This document shows positions 42,358 to 50,501 of a DNA stretch of 64,000 nt, one piece after another (within the stretch, counting starts at the first letter, position 1; each line of letters begins with the position of its first letter). The notes beneath the pieces were generated by a model that had not been told where the DNA came from, searched no databases, and saw only the letters and a program-made list of their open reading frames with translations. The DNA lies in contig NZ_JAIVMG010000017.1 of the NCBI RefSeq assembly GCF_020177335.1, positions 1 through 64,000 of the forward strand, given 5' to 3'. This DNA is from Stappia indica. GTDB taxonomy: Bacteria; Pseudomonadota; Alphaproteobacteria; Rhizobiales; Stappiaceae. The position numbers were made by a program, and so were the translations under genes.

Positions 42358-42895
42358 GCGCGACACCCCCTTGAGCGGAGCCTTCGGGCTCCGCTTGTTC
42401 GCCGCGCGCATCGAGGCGGCGGCCGCCATCATCATGGGGCTGGTGACGTTGCTGATCTTCGTCTCCGCCTTCATGCGCTACATCGCCGGCGCACCGATCC
42501 CCGATGCCCATGACTTCGGGCGGCTGGCGCTCGGCATTGCCATCTTCTGGGGCGCGTCCATCGTCAACTTCAGCGGGGCGCATATCAGCGTCGACCTGCT
42601 GCACGCGGCGGTCGGTCCCAGGGTGCGCCGGGCCATGGACATCTTCGCGACCGCGATTGTTCTCATCGCCTTCGGCACGCTGACGGTGATGATGGGAACC
42701 AATGCCGCCGATGTCTTTGCCACCGGTGAACACAGCTACGACCTGCGCCTGCCGATCTGGCCGGCCTACTGGCTGATGGTCGCCGGTTGTGCCCTCGCCA
42801 CGCTGGTGACCGCGCTTCGCCTCATCATGCTGTCGACCGGCACCGAGGCCGAGAGGCTGGAAACCAGCCCGCAGCTTCCCGATGCCGAGGTCTGA
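42341..42895 (+). CDS. DctQ-type small TRAP permease subunit (system 1)
   Basis: The 184-residue small subunit has four hydrophobic helices (about residues 25-45, 58-78, 100-120, 143-165 from the preferred start) and the DctQ pattern SAFMRYIAGAPIPDAHDFGR. It partners the DctM subunit downstream. ATG 42341 is preferred; ATG 42335 would add two residues. It starts inside the end of the binding-protein gene in another frame, so translation is coupled. Confidence 0.85.
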   Translation: MTPVSKRDTPLSGAFGLRLFAARIEAAAAIIMGLVTLLIFVSAFMRYIAGAPIPDAHDFGRLALGIAIFWGASIVNFSGAHISVDLLHAAVGPRVRRAMDIFATAIVLIAFGTLTVMMGTNAADVFATGEHSYDLRLPIWPAYWLMVAGCALATLVTALRLIMLSTGTEAERLETSPQLPDAEV

Positions 42896-42897
42896 AG

Positions 42898-44196
42898 ATG
42901 GATAGAGAATTCGTTACGATTGCGGGCTTTTCCGCGCTGTTCCTGATGATGGCGCTGCGTGTTCCGGTCGGCATCGCCATGGCGGTCGTCGGCATCGGCG
43001 GCTTCGGTGCCGTCGTCGGGATGGAGCAGGCGCTGCGTCTGGTGGCGCTGTCGCCGCTGTCCACCGCGACCACCTATCACCTGGCGATGATCCCGATGTT
43101 CATCCTGATGGGCGCTTTCGCCACCCGATCCGGCATGAGCAGGGAGCTGTTCCGCGCGGCGGAGACCTGGCTGGGGCATCGCCGGGGCGGGCTGGCCTTG
43201 TCCACCATTGCCTCCTGCGCCGGTTTTGCCGCCATTTCAGGTTCCTCCATCGCCACGGCCGCGACGCTGACCAAGGTGGCCTTGCCGGAAATGCGGCGCG
43301 TCGGCTATTGCGATTCCGTCTCCTCCGGGGTGATCGCGGCGGGCGGAACCGTCGGCATCCTGATCCCGCCCTCCATCGTGCTCGCCGTCTACGGCATCAT
43401 CACCGAGCAGAACATCGGCACGCTGTTCATTGCCGGTCTCGTTCCGGGCCTGCTGGCGGTCGCGCTCTACATGCTGACCGTGTCGCTGATCGCGCATCTG
43501 CGCCCGGCGTCGATGCCGGTCGGAACGCGCCATGGTTGGGGCGAAGCCTTCGCGGCGCTACGCAGCGTCTGGGCCATCGGTCTGTTGTTCGTGCTGGTGG
43601 TGGGGGGTATCTATCTCGGTGTGGTGACGCCGACGGAAGCCGCCGCGCTCGGCGCGTGCGGCGCGCTGGCCATCGGCCTTGCCCGGCGCCGGCTCGACCG
43701 CAAGGCGATCATGGAGTGCCTGGTCGACAGCTTGCGGGTGTCGGTGTCGATCTTCGTCGTCTTCATGGGCGCGCTGCTGTTCAGCTACTTCCTGGCGATC
43801 ACTCAGACGCCGCAGAACGTCGCCGACTACCTGACGTCGCTGCCGGTGAACCGCTATGTGATCATGCTCCTGATCCTGCTGCTCTACCTGGTGCTGGGCT
43901 GCGTGCTCGACAGCATGGCGATGGTGGTGCTGACCGTGCCGATCCTGTTTCCGGTGGTGACCCAACTGGGGTTCGATCCGATCTGGTTCGGCGTCATGGT
44001 GGTCGTCGCCATCGAGCTCGGTTTGATCACGCCGCCGATCGGAATGAACGTCTTTGTGATCAATTCTGCGCAAAAGGACATCAAACTCACGACAATTTAT
44101 CGCGGAGTGATGCCTTTCATCGCCATCGACGTGGTGCGCATGGGGCTGCTGCTGGCCTTCCCCGCGATCACCCTGTTCCTGCCAAGTCTGATGTAG
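42898..44196 (+). CDS. DctM-type large TRAP permease subunit (system 1)
   Basis: This 432-residue channel subunit has about twelve hydrophobic segments. AISGSSIATAATLTKVALPE, GVIAAGGTVGILIPPSIVLA and the late LGLITPPIGMNVFVIN are DctM family signatures. It starts two bases after the DctQ stop. With the two preceding genes it forms a complete tripartite importer in the meta-pathway operon. The substrate is not known, but it should be an organic acid, probably aromatic by context. Confidence 0.92.
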   Translation: MDREFVTIAGFSALFLMMALRVPVGIAMAVVGIGGFGAVVGMEQALRLVALSPLSTATTYHLAMIPMFILMGAFATRSGMSRELFRAAETWLGHRRGGLALSTIASCAGFAAISGSSIATAATLTKVALPEMRRVGYCDSVSSGVIAAGGTVGILIPPSIVLAVYGIITEQNIGTLFIAGLVPGLLAVALYMLTVSLIAHLRPASMPVGTRHGWGEAFAALRSVWAIGLLFVLVVGGIYLGVVTPTEAAALGACGALAIGLARRRLDRKAIMECLVDSLRVSVSIFVVFMGALLFSYFLAITQTPQNVADYLTSLPVNRYVIMLLILLLYLVLGCVLDSMAMVVLTVPILFPVVTQLGFDPIWFGVMVVVAIELGLITPPIGMNVFVINSAQKDIKLTTIYRGVMPFIAIDVVRMGLLLAFPAITLFLPSLM

Positions 44197-44208
44197 GGGA
44201 AAGCCGAC

Positions 44209-45006
44209 ATGATCACACTTTACAGCCACCCCATGTCGCCCTGTGCCCAGAAGGTGCGGATCACGCTGGCGGAGAAGGGGCTCTCCCATGAGATCCGGCA
44301 GGTCGACCTGCCGGGCAAGGAGAACCTTCAGCCCTGGTATCTGAAGCTCAATCCGGCGGGGGTCGTGCCGACCCTCACCGATGGCGATCACGTGATCCGC
44401 GAAAGCTCGCTGATCTGCGAGTATCTCGATGAAGCCTATCCGGAGGCCGGGCGGGCATTGCGGTCGCCAGCGGCGCATCTGCGCGCCGAGATGCGGCTCT
44501 GGATGAAGCATGTGGATACCGCGCTGCATCCCTCTTGCGGGGCGCTGCAATGGCCGCTGGTGATGCGTCCGCGCCTGCTTGCCATGCCGGAGGAGAAGGC
44601 GCGGGCCCTGATCGAGCAGGTGGTGGAGGCTCCCCGGCGGGAGCGCCAGAAACGCCTGTACGCACAAGGGCTCGACGCGCCGGACGTTGCGGCGGCGGTC
44701 GCGACCTATCGGGCCACCATCTTGCGCATGGAGGCGACGCTTGCCGCCGGTGACTGGCTTCAGGGCGATGAGTTCGGGTTGTCCGATATCGTTGTCGCGC
44801 CGTATTTCCAGACACTTGTCCAGTTCTGCTGGACCGACCTTTTCAGCCGGGACTGCCCGCGTGTGACCGATTGGCTGGAGCGCGTACGGGCACGGGAAAG
44901 CTGGCAGCAGGGAATTGACGCGGAAATCGACGGCGAGAAACGTACCGAGCTTGCGCGGATCGGCACCGAAGCCTGGCCTTCGCTCACCCGCCATCTGGCG
45001 CGGTGA
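44209..45006 (+). CDS. Glutathione S-transferase-like protein
   Basis: A 265-residue protein with an N-terminal thioredoxin-like GST domain (MITLYSHPMSPCAQKVRITL, then LNPAGVVPTLTDGDHVIRES, with the cis-Pro and ES contact to glutathione) and a helical C-terminal domain. GST genes (BphK-like) are common passengers in aromatic meta-pathway operons, where they may detoxify or isomerise glutathione-linked intermediates. It is the last gene in the operon, 12 bases after DctM. It is longer than the usual 200-220 residues. The substrate is unknown. Confidence 0.8.
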   Translation: MITLYSHPMSPCAQKVRITLAEKGLSHEIRQVDLPGKENLQPWYLKLNPAGVVPTLTDGDHVIRESSLICEYLDEAYPEAGRALRSPAAHLRAEMRLWMKHVDTALHPSCGALQWPLVMRPRLLAMPEEKARALIEQVVEAPRRERQKRLYAQGLDAPDVAAAVATYRATILRMEATLAAGDWLQGDEFGLSDIVVAPYFQTLVQFCWTDLFSRDCPRVTDWLERVRARESWQQGIDAEIDGEKRTELARIGTEAWPSLTRHLAR

Positions 45007-45017
45007 TCTCAAGCATG

Positions 45018-45058
45018 CGGCGGGCGGCGGCAGGGTGTCATGTCCGCGCTGCCCGCCG
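45018..45058. terminator. Possible convergent terminator hairpin
   Basis: CGGCGGGC (45018-45025) and GCCCGCCG (45051-45058) can pair across 25 bases between the GST stop and the stop of the leftward DODA gene. No U-tract is present, and in GC-rich DNA such pairs arise easily, so this is a weak call based on position. Confidence 0.35.
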
Positions 45059-45078
45059 GCACGGTCTTGGCCGCGTGG

Positions 45079-45879
45079 CTAGCGGCCGAGGGCGAGCACA
45101 TCCATCGCCAGAATCCCGTAATTCGTGCTGGCATGCCAGCGCGTGCCGGTGAGCGGAGTTCCGGCGGCACCAAGCGCAAACGGCAGGGGCAGGATGTGGT
45201 CGTCGGTCGGATGGTTCTCGCGCCCGAGCGGCCACTCCTCGGGCGGGGCCAGCAGCGTCTCCAGATCGCCCGCAGCGATCCGCTCGGCAACCCAGTCGGC
45301 GAATTGCCGGGCGAAGGGCTCCTCCGGACTGGTCAGACCGTAATTTCCGCCGAAGAAGCGGCGCAGATTGTGGGTCATGCTGCCCGAACCGATCAGCAGA
45401 ACGCCCTCATCGCGCAAGGGCGCCAGGGCCGCGCCGATGCGGTAATGGGTGCGTCCATCCTCTCGCGGCAGGATCGAGAGGGGCACCACCGGGATATCCG
45501 CTCGGGGGTAAACGAGCGTGAGCGGATTCCAGATGCCATGGTCGAGGCCGCGCCCGGGCTCTTCGCTCGCCTTGATCCCGGCATCGCGCAGCAGGGCGGC
45601 GATGCGGGCGGCCAGGGCCGGATCGCCGGGCGCGGGGTAGGTCATCTCATAGAGCTGCGCGGGAAAGCCGCGAAAATCGTGCACCGTTTCCGGGTGCGCG
45701 GACGCGCCGACGCGCACGCTGGCCGCCTCGTAATGGGCCGACATGACGACAATGGCGCGCGGACGGGGAAGTCGGCTCGCAAGCGTCGACAGGAAGTTGC
45801 GGGCCGGGCAATCCTCAAGTGGCAGGCTCGGGGCGCCGTGGGAAATGAACAGGGCGGGCAGGCGGTCGGTCATCCTCAT
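45079..45879 (-). CDS. DODA/YgiD-type class III extradiol dioxygenase
   Basis: A 266-residue member of the 4,5-DOPA/aromatic dioxygenase (YgiD-LigB) family. FISHGAPSLPLED with His14, VMSAHYEAASV with His49, GLDHGIWNPL with His114, GSMTHN with His170 and the HPTDDHILPL segment (223-232) give the metal and catalytic residues. It probably opens an o-dihydroxy ring, though several YgiD relatives have unsettled substrates. ATG 45879 or 45873 are possible starts. It is the last gene of the leftward ortho-type segment, 7 bases after the LysR stop. Confidence 0.83.
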   Translation of the reverse strand: MRMTDRLPALFISHGAPSLPLEDCPARNFLSTLASRLPRPRAIVVMSAHYEAASVRVGASAHPETVHDFRGFPAQLYEMTYPAPGDPALAARIAALLRDAGIKASEEPGRGLDHGIWNPLTLVYPRADIPVVPLSILPREDGRTHYRIGAALAPLRDEGVLLIGSGSMTHNLRRFFGGNYGLTSPEEPFARQFADWVAERIAAGDLETLLAPPEEWPLGRENHPTDDHILPLPFALGAAGTPLTGTRWHASTNYGILAMDVLALGR

Positions 45880-45886
45880 GTCTCTG

Positions 45887-46801
45887 TCATCTTGAGGCTT
45901 CGGGCGTGTCGACCCCCAGCCGGCGGGAGACCCGCAGGGCGATGTCGACGAAATTCTTGATGTGCACGGAGGGGTCGTCGATGCGGGTGTTGACGGACAC
46001 CGCCGTTGTCGCCTCCGGATGAGCGAGCGGCACGAAGCGTACGCCCTTGCGGCGCGCCTCGCCGACGGAGGAAGGGACAATGGCGCAACCGACCTCGACC
46101 GAAACAAGCGAGATCGCCGTCTGGAAATCCATGGTGAACACCCGCGAGGTCGGTTCCAGACCCTCGGCATGGAACAGCCCGAGCACATGATCGGCAAAGC
46201 TGGGGCGTGGCTTTTCCGGATAGAGGATCAGCGTTTCACTCGCGATGTCCTCCAGCGACACCGCGCGCTGGTCGACCAGCGGATGGGAGTCCGGGGTGGC
46301 CAGAACCAGCGGTTCCACAATCAACTGGCGTGACAGGATTTCCGGGTCGTCGAGACGCGGGCGGGCGATGGCGATGTCAATCTCCCGGCGCACAAGGGCT
46401 GTTCGCAATCCGGCGTTGTTCATCGGGAACAGGCCAAGGGCTACGGCGGGATAGTGGCGGCGGAAGGATTTCAGCACATTGGGCACGACGCCATAGGTGG
46501 AGGAGCCGACGAAGCCGATGCGCAGCCGGCCCTCCGCGCCCTGTCCGATGCGGCGGGCCTCCAGCTTGGCCTCTTCCAGATTGGCGAGGATTTCCTGCGC
46601 TCGTTCATAAAGCTTGGCGCCGGCCTGGGTGAGGGTGACCTGACTGCGGCCCCGGTTGAACAGAAGCGCGCCAAGGTCTTCCTCGATCTGCTTGATCTGG
46701 CGGCTGAGCGGCGGCTGGGCGATGCCGAGCCGTTCGGCGGCGCGGCCGAAATGCAGCTCCTCCGCCACGGCGACGAAATATTCCAGCCACCTGATCTTCA
46801 C
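45887..46801 (-). CDS. LysR-family regulator (CatR/BenM-like)
   Basis: A 304-residue LTTR. It begins MKIRWLEYFVAVAEELHFGR and continues LGIAQPPLSRQIKQIEEDLG, very like the CatR/BenM/CatM group. A GTG at 46801 is the start. The effector domain would be expected to bind muconate or a related acid by homology. It lies directly after the cycloisomerase gene on the same strand, not divergent as catR usually is, so it may be co-transcribed with catB. Nearby candidate targets are the palindromes at 49135-49148 and 50388-50403. Confidence 0.85.
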   Translation of the reverse strand: MKIRWLEYFVAVAEELHFGRAAERLGIAQPPLSRQIKQIEEDLGALLFNRGRSQVTLTQAGAKLYERAQEILANLEEAKLEARRIGQGAEGRLRIGFVGSSTYGVVPNVLKSFRRHYPAVALGLFPMNNAGLRTALVRREIDIAIARPRLDDPEILSRQLIVEPLVLATPDSHPLVDQRAVSLEDIASETLILYPEKPRPSFADHVLGLFHAEGLEPTSRVFTMDFQTAISLVSVEVGCAIVPSSVGEARRKGVRFVPLAHPEATTAVSVNTRIDDPSVHIKNFVDIALRVSRRLGVDTPEASR

Positions 46802-46845
46802 TCCGGGTCCTCACGCTGCAGGGCGACAGGTCGCCGGCCGGTGCG

Positions 46846-48033
46846 TCAGGCGGTGGCCGCGCGCCAGTCCCCGTCCGCCAGCTCCTCAATGTAAGCTTCG
46901 TCGACGGTCACGCCAAGGCCGGGGCCGGTCGGGCACTCAATGTGGAAATCGGCGAAGCGGATCCCGGCGCAGGTCAGGTCACGGGTGAGGATTTTCGCTC
47001 CGAAATGCTCCGTGCCCCAGTGCAGTTTCGGCAGGGTCGAGAACACCGCCAGATGCGCCGCCGTGCCGATGCCGCTTTCCAGCAGGCAGCCGCCGTAAAG
47101 CTCCATGCCATGCGCGGTGGCAATGCCGGCGGCGCGCTTCAGCTCCTGCAGGCCGCCGCTCTTGACCAGCTTCAGCGACAGGACGGTGCCGGCGGCACGG
47201 GCGCCGGCTTCCGCCACTTCGGCAAGGGAAAAGGCACCCTCGTCAATCATCACCGGAATGCGGCTGCGGGCGGTGACGCGGGCAAGATTGGCGCGCTCCT
47301 GTGCCGGGACCGGTTGTTCGACCAGAGCAATGCCAAGCTCTTCCAGCGCGGGCATCCAGCGGTTGCAGCGGGCCGCCGTCCAGCCCTGGTTCACGTCCAC
47401 GATAAGATCGCAATCGGGCAGCGCCTCCGTGAGGCGGCGCAGGCGGGCGAGGTCGTTTTCGGGCGGGGCAAAGCCGATCTTCACCTTGAAGCGGCGGTGT
47501 TCGCGCGCGGAAAATTTGGCGCGGGCCTCGTCGATCTCCTGATCGGCGTCGCCGGAGGCCAGCGCCCAAATCACCTCGAAGCGGTCATGCAACCGGCCGC
47601 CGAGCAACTGTGCCGCCGGCAGGCCCAGAGAATGGCCGACCGCATCGTAGAGCGCGCTTTCAACGGCGGCCTTGGCGGCGGTGTTGCGAACTGCGGCGCG
47701 GGCCATGGCGTGTGCCGCCGCCTCGAAGCGGTTGGCCGGTCGGCAAAGGATCGCCGGGGCAAGGTAGCGGTCGATAGAGGCGCGGATCGATTCCGGCGAT
47801 TCCTCCGCCCATCGCGGTCCGCCAAGCGTGGACCCCTCGCCATAGCCGATGCTGCCATCGGACAGGATCACCCGCACCAGGATGATCGCCTTGTGGCTGA
47901 TTTCCGTGTTCGACAGCTTGTGCGCGCGAATTGTCGGGGCATTCACGGCCCGGGTCTCGACCCGGACGATCGTCAGGCCGGTCTCGTCGAAAAGAGGGGC
48001 GCGCGGGGCCTTGACGGGATTGACGAGGTTCAT
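46846..48033 (-). CDS. catB: Muconate cycloisomerase (CatB-like)
   Basis: A 395-residue enolase-superfamily enzyme of the muconate lactonising group. Lys173 and Lys175 in FKVKIG are the catalytic bases, and Asp203, Glu229 and Asp254 hold Mn/Mg. It lactonises cis,cis-muconate to muconolactone. The N-terminus (LTIVRVETRAVNAPTIRAHK) is normal for CatB. The ATG at 48033 follows GGAAGAGAGAG; a 49-residue longer frame is rejected. It follows catA by 115 bases. No catC (muconolactone isomerase) gene is next to it. Confidence 0.88.
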   Translation of the reverse strand: MNLVNPVKAPRAPLFDETGLTIVRVETRAVNAPTIRAHKLSNTEISHKAIILVRVILSDGSIGYGEGSTLGGPRWAEESPESIRASIDRYLAPAILCRPANRFEAAAHAMARAAVRNTAAKAAVESALYDAVGHSLGLPAAQLLGGRLHDRFEVIWALASGDADQEIDEARAKFSAREHRRFKVKIGFAPPENDLARLRRLTEALPDCDLIVDVNQGWTAARCNRWMPALEELGIALVEQPVPAQERANLARVTARSRIPVMIDEGAFSLAEVAEAGARAAGTVLSLKLVKSGGLQELKRAAGIATAHGMELYGGCLLESGIGTAAHLAVFSTLPKLHWGTEHFGAKILTRDLTCAGIRFADFHIECPTGPGLGVTVDEAYIEELADGDWRAATA

Positions 48034-48148
48034 GGGTCTCTCTCTTCCGGGCGCTGGTGGCAGCGCGTGGGCGTTTGATGCGTTGCAGGAGCGCGCCTTG
48101 CGAGCAAGGGGCCGGGCCGGCACAGGGCCGGCCCGGAACGCGTGCGGT

Positions 48149-49021
48149 TTACTCGGCCGCCATGCGGGCATCCGCGGCATCGCGCAAGACGAAGTCGAAG
48201 CGCAGGGTCAGGTCGGTGTCGGCGCCGTCAGGGGCCTTTTCGAACCTGCCGATCAGGCTTTCCTTGACGGCGAAGACGCTGTCGGTATCGAGCCAGGCAC
48301 TGTCGGCGTCGTAGATCTGCGTGATCAGCGGGCGGTACCCCTCCCGCGAGAGGATGAAATGCAGGTGCCCCGGCCGGTTGGGGTGATGGCCCATGTAGCG
48401 GATCAGCTCACCGGCGGTTTCGTCCTCGGGGATTGGATAGGGAACGGGCCGCACCGCGATGAGGGCGTAGTGGCCGTTCGCGTCGGTCTCGAACCGGCCA
48501 CGCAGATTGTAGTCCGGCTGGTTCGGGTCGTGGTTTTCGTAGAGCCCGTTTGGGGCGTCTTCCCAGATGTCGAGCGTGACACCGGCAAGCGGGTTGCCGG
48601 CGGCATCGCGCACATAGCCTTCGACCCAGACCGTTTCCTGGCCCTCGAAGTTCTTCTGGATGGTGGAGGCCCCCTTCGGCAGAACCGGCGGGTTCTCGCG
48701 GTAGAACGGCCCGAGCACGGTGGATTCGCTTTCGCCATCCGCCACCGGGTTGGACAGCATGTCGACCAGCACCTCGACGCCGAGAATATCGCCGAGGAGA
48801 ATGAACTCCTGGCGCTTGTCGTCGGTGATCTGGCCGGCACGGGCGAGGAAATCGCAGGCCGCCAGGAACTCGCCGTGCGACAGCTTCACATCCTTGACGA
48901 AGCCGTGCAGGTGCTTGAGCAGCGACGTCATGATCTCACGCTGGCGTTCGTCGATCTCTCCAAACTTGCCGAGCGAGCCGATCACGGCATCGGTAACATT
49001 ATTGATGGTGACATTGCGCAT
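48149..49021 (-). CDS. catA: Intradiol ring-cleavage dioxygenase, CatA-type
   Basis: This 290-residue iron(III) dioxygenase cleaves catechol between the hydroxyls to cis,cis-muconate. The ferric ligands are Tyr161, Tyr195, His219 and His221, with the spacing of catechol 1,2-dioxygenases (Y164, Y200, H224, H226). Around the first tyrosine the sequence is LDIWEDAPNGLYENHD rather than the WHANT of classical CatA. Hydroxyquinol 1,2-dioxygenases share the VKESL-type end, so hydroxyquinol is possible. The following cycloisomerase favours catechol. The start has a GGGAGGA site; the palindrome 49135-49148 lies about 120 bases upstream. Confidence 0.85.
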   Translation of the reverse strand: MRNVTINNVTDAVIGSLGKFGEIDERQREIMTSLLKHLHGFVKDVKLSHGEFLAACDFLARAGQITDDKRQEFILLGDILGVEVLVDMLSNPVADGESESTVLGPFYRENPPVLPKGASTIQKNFEGQETVWVEGYVRDAAGNPLAGVTLDIWEDAPNGLYENHDPNQPDYNLRGRFETDANGHYALIAVRPVPYPIPEDETAGELIRYMGHHPNRPGHLHFILSREGYRPLITQIYDADSAWLDTDSVFAVKESLIGRFEKAPDGADTDLTLRFDFVLRDAADARMAAE

Positions 49022-49134
49022 TTTCAAAGTCCTCCCTTGGGTGGGTCGCGTCTTGATCGCCCTCCCGCGATCCGGTTTTCTGAATGACACTTGAAGGTTA
49101 GTGCAGCGGCGGGATCCTCCCAATGCCGCGAAGG

Positions 49135-49148
49135 GTATCGACCGATAC
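49135..49148. promoter_or_regulatory. catA-side copy of a shared palindromic operator
   Basis: GTATCG-AC-CGATAC. Read towards catA the site is GTATCGGTCGATACCCTTCG, matching the hpaB-side site (50388-50403 plus flank) at 19 of 20 bases. The spacing to its target gene is also similar (about 120 versus 106 bases). Confidence 0.65.
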
Positions 49149-49168
49149 TTCGGCCGCAGCGCGCGGGG

Positions 49169-49687
49169 TCACAGGCTGCCCGCCCGAGGCGCGAGTGCGC
49201 CGAAGCGGCCCTTGTGAAAGGTGAGGGGGTGTCCCTCCGGCGCGATGTCGAGCGCCGTGACCCGGCCGATGAAAATGACGTGATCGCCGGCTTCCACGCT
49301 CTGGTGAACATGGGCGGCGAACACGGCGAGGGCGTCACGTGCCACCGGCAGGCCGTCAAGCTCGCGCAAGGGGCTGCCGATATCGTCCCTGGGCCGGCCG
49401 GCGAAATGCATCGCCACGTCTTCGGTTCCCGCAGCCAGGATGGACACGGCAAAGCGTCCGGACTGCTCGATCAGCGGTAACATGCGTGCGGTGTCGGCGA
49501 TGGAGACCGCGACCAGCGGCGGATCCAGCGAGATCGACATGAAGGCATTTGCCGTCATGCCATGATCGCGGCCGTCGGCGCGGGTGGTGATGATGGTGAC
49601 GCCGGTGGCAAACGCCCCGCAGGCGCTGCGAAAGGCGAGCGGGTCGATGGGGGCGGCATGCGGTGTCATGCGCGGTACTGCGTTCAT
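49169..49687 (-). CDS. NAD(P)H:flavin oxidoreductase (HpaC-like)
   Basis: A 172-residue flavin reductase-like domain protein (HpaC/PheA2-type). The signature FRSACGAFATGVTIITTRAD near residue 20 and GMTANAFMSISLDPPLVAVS are typical of the FMN/FAD-reducing split-barrel family. It reduces FAD with NAD(P)H and releases FADH2 for a monooxygenase, here very probably the HpaB-like protein encoded 815 bases away on the other strand. AGGAGGAG lies before the ATG. It follows the FAD synthetase gene in the same operon. Confidence 0.88.
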   Translation of the reverse strand: MNAVPRMTPHAAPIDPLAFRSACGAFATGVTIITTRADGRDHGMTANAFMSISLDPPLVAVSIADTARMLPLIEQSGRFAVSILAAGTEDVAMHFAGRPRDDIGSPLRELDGLPVARDALAVFAAHVHQSVEAGDHVIFIGRVTALDIAPEGHPLTFHKGRFGALAPRAGSL

Positions 49688-49713
49688 GGGGGCTCCTCCT
49701 GTTGGGGGCAACA

Positions 49714-50313
49714 TCAGTCGACGGTGCCGGGCAGGCAGCCGAGCGAGGGCCAGCCGTGCAGGCGGCGGGCTTCCTCGCGGCGTCCCTCGCCGAAAAGGGC
49801 ACGTAGTCTGGAACTGGAAATCCGCTCGCCGGTGGCGCAGCCGACATCCTCCAGAACCCGGACGTCGAAGTAGCGCGACAGCAGGGCCTCGTCGCCCTTT
49901 CGGCCCCGGCCAAAGCGAAAGTCCCGGCCGAGCCAAAGCTCTTGCGGATTGAGCCGGCCAAGCTCGGCGATGAAGGCCTCGGCCGGGCGGGCGGCGTAGT
50001 CGGCATCGAAACGGGCGACCACGATGTGATCCACGCCGAAATGGGACAGGCGGCGCAGCTTTTCCTCCAGCGGGGTCAGTTGCAGCACGTTGGCGAACAC
50101 CGTCTTGGGCGGTGGATCGAAGGTGTAGACGAGCGACGGCACGCCGCGGCGGCGGGCGCGCGTCACCAGATTGGACAGAAGCGCCTGATGGCCGCGATGC
50201 ACGCCGTCGAAGGTGCCGACGGTGACGAGCGAGGAAGACAGCGCCAGCGCGGCGTGCGGATGCACCTCGGCCGTGCCGCCTGTCGACATGAGGGTTTCCC
50301 GATCGGCGATCAT
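49714..50313 (-). CDS. Stand-alone FAD synthetase domain (RibF N-domain only)
   Basis: A 199-residue protein matching only the FMN adenylyltransferase half of bacterial RibF. GTFDGVHRGHQALL (33-46) has the HxGH nucleotidyltransferase motif, and TGERISSSRLRALFGEG has the ISSxRxR motif near residue 165-175. The riboflavin kinase half is missing and the gene ends cleanly. It should convert FMN plus ATP to FAD. Placed between a flavin reductase and a FADH2-dependent monooxygenase gene it is probably a dedicated FAD supply. GGGGAGGAG precedes the ATG, and a palindromic operator lies upstream. Confidence 0.83.
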   Translation of the reverse strand: MIADRETLMSTGGTAEVHPHAALALSSSLVTVGTFDGVHRGHQALLSNLVTRARRRGVPSLVYTFDPPPKTVFANVLQLTPLEEKLRRLSHFGVDHIVVARFDADYAARPAEAFIAELGRLNPQELWLGRDFRFGRGRKGDEALLSRYFDVRVLEDVGCATGERISSSRLRALFGEGRREEARRLHGWPSLGCLPGTVD

Positions 50314-50387
50314 GCGTGCTCCTCCCCGAGCAGTGCGGATGTGTCCTCCGTGACCGCCAGAATTCAGCAAAACTGCGGAGGGATCAC

Positions 50388-50403
50388 GGTATCGGTCGAT
50401 ACC
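50388..50403. promoter_or_regulatory. hpaB-side copy of the shared palindromic operator
   Basis: GGTATCGGTCGATACC, with 7-bp arms around GT, sits in the 188-base divergent region between the FAD synthetase and the HpaB-like gene. It is nearly identical to the catA-side site and could control both leftward and rightward units. Confidence 0.7.
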
Positions 50404-50501
50404 TTTCGGCCTCCGGAAAATCGCGGCAGCTTCTTTGCATCTTGCTGGCGGGAGGCCGGCGGGACCGGTGATCGTGCCGAGCGGATTGGGAGGAAAAGAC
50501 C

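Noticed and set aside
48149-49021. Hydroxyquinol 1,2-dioxygenase as the primary call
   Set aside because: There is no maleylacetate reductase gene, and a muconate cycloisomerase follows, so catechol is favoured; hydroxyquinol is kept as an alternative.
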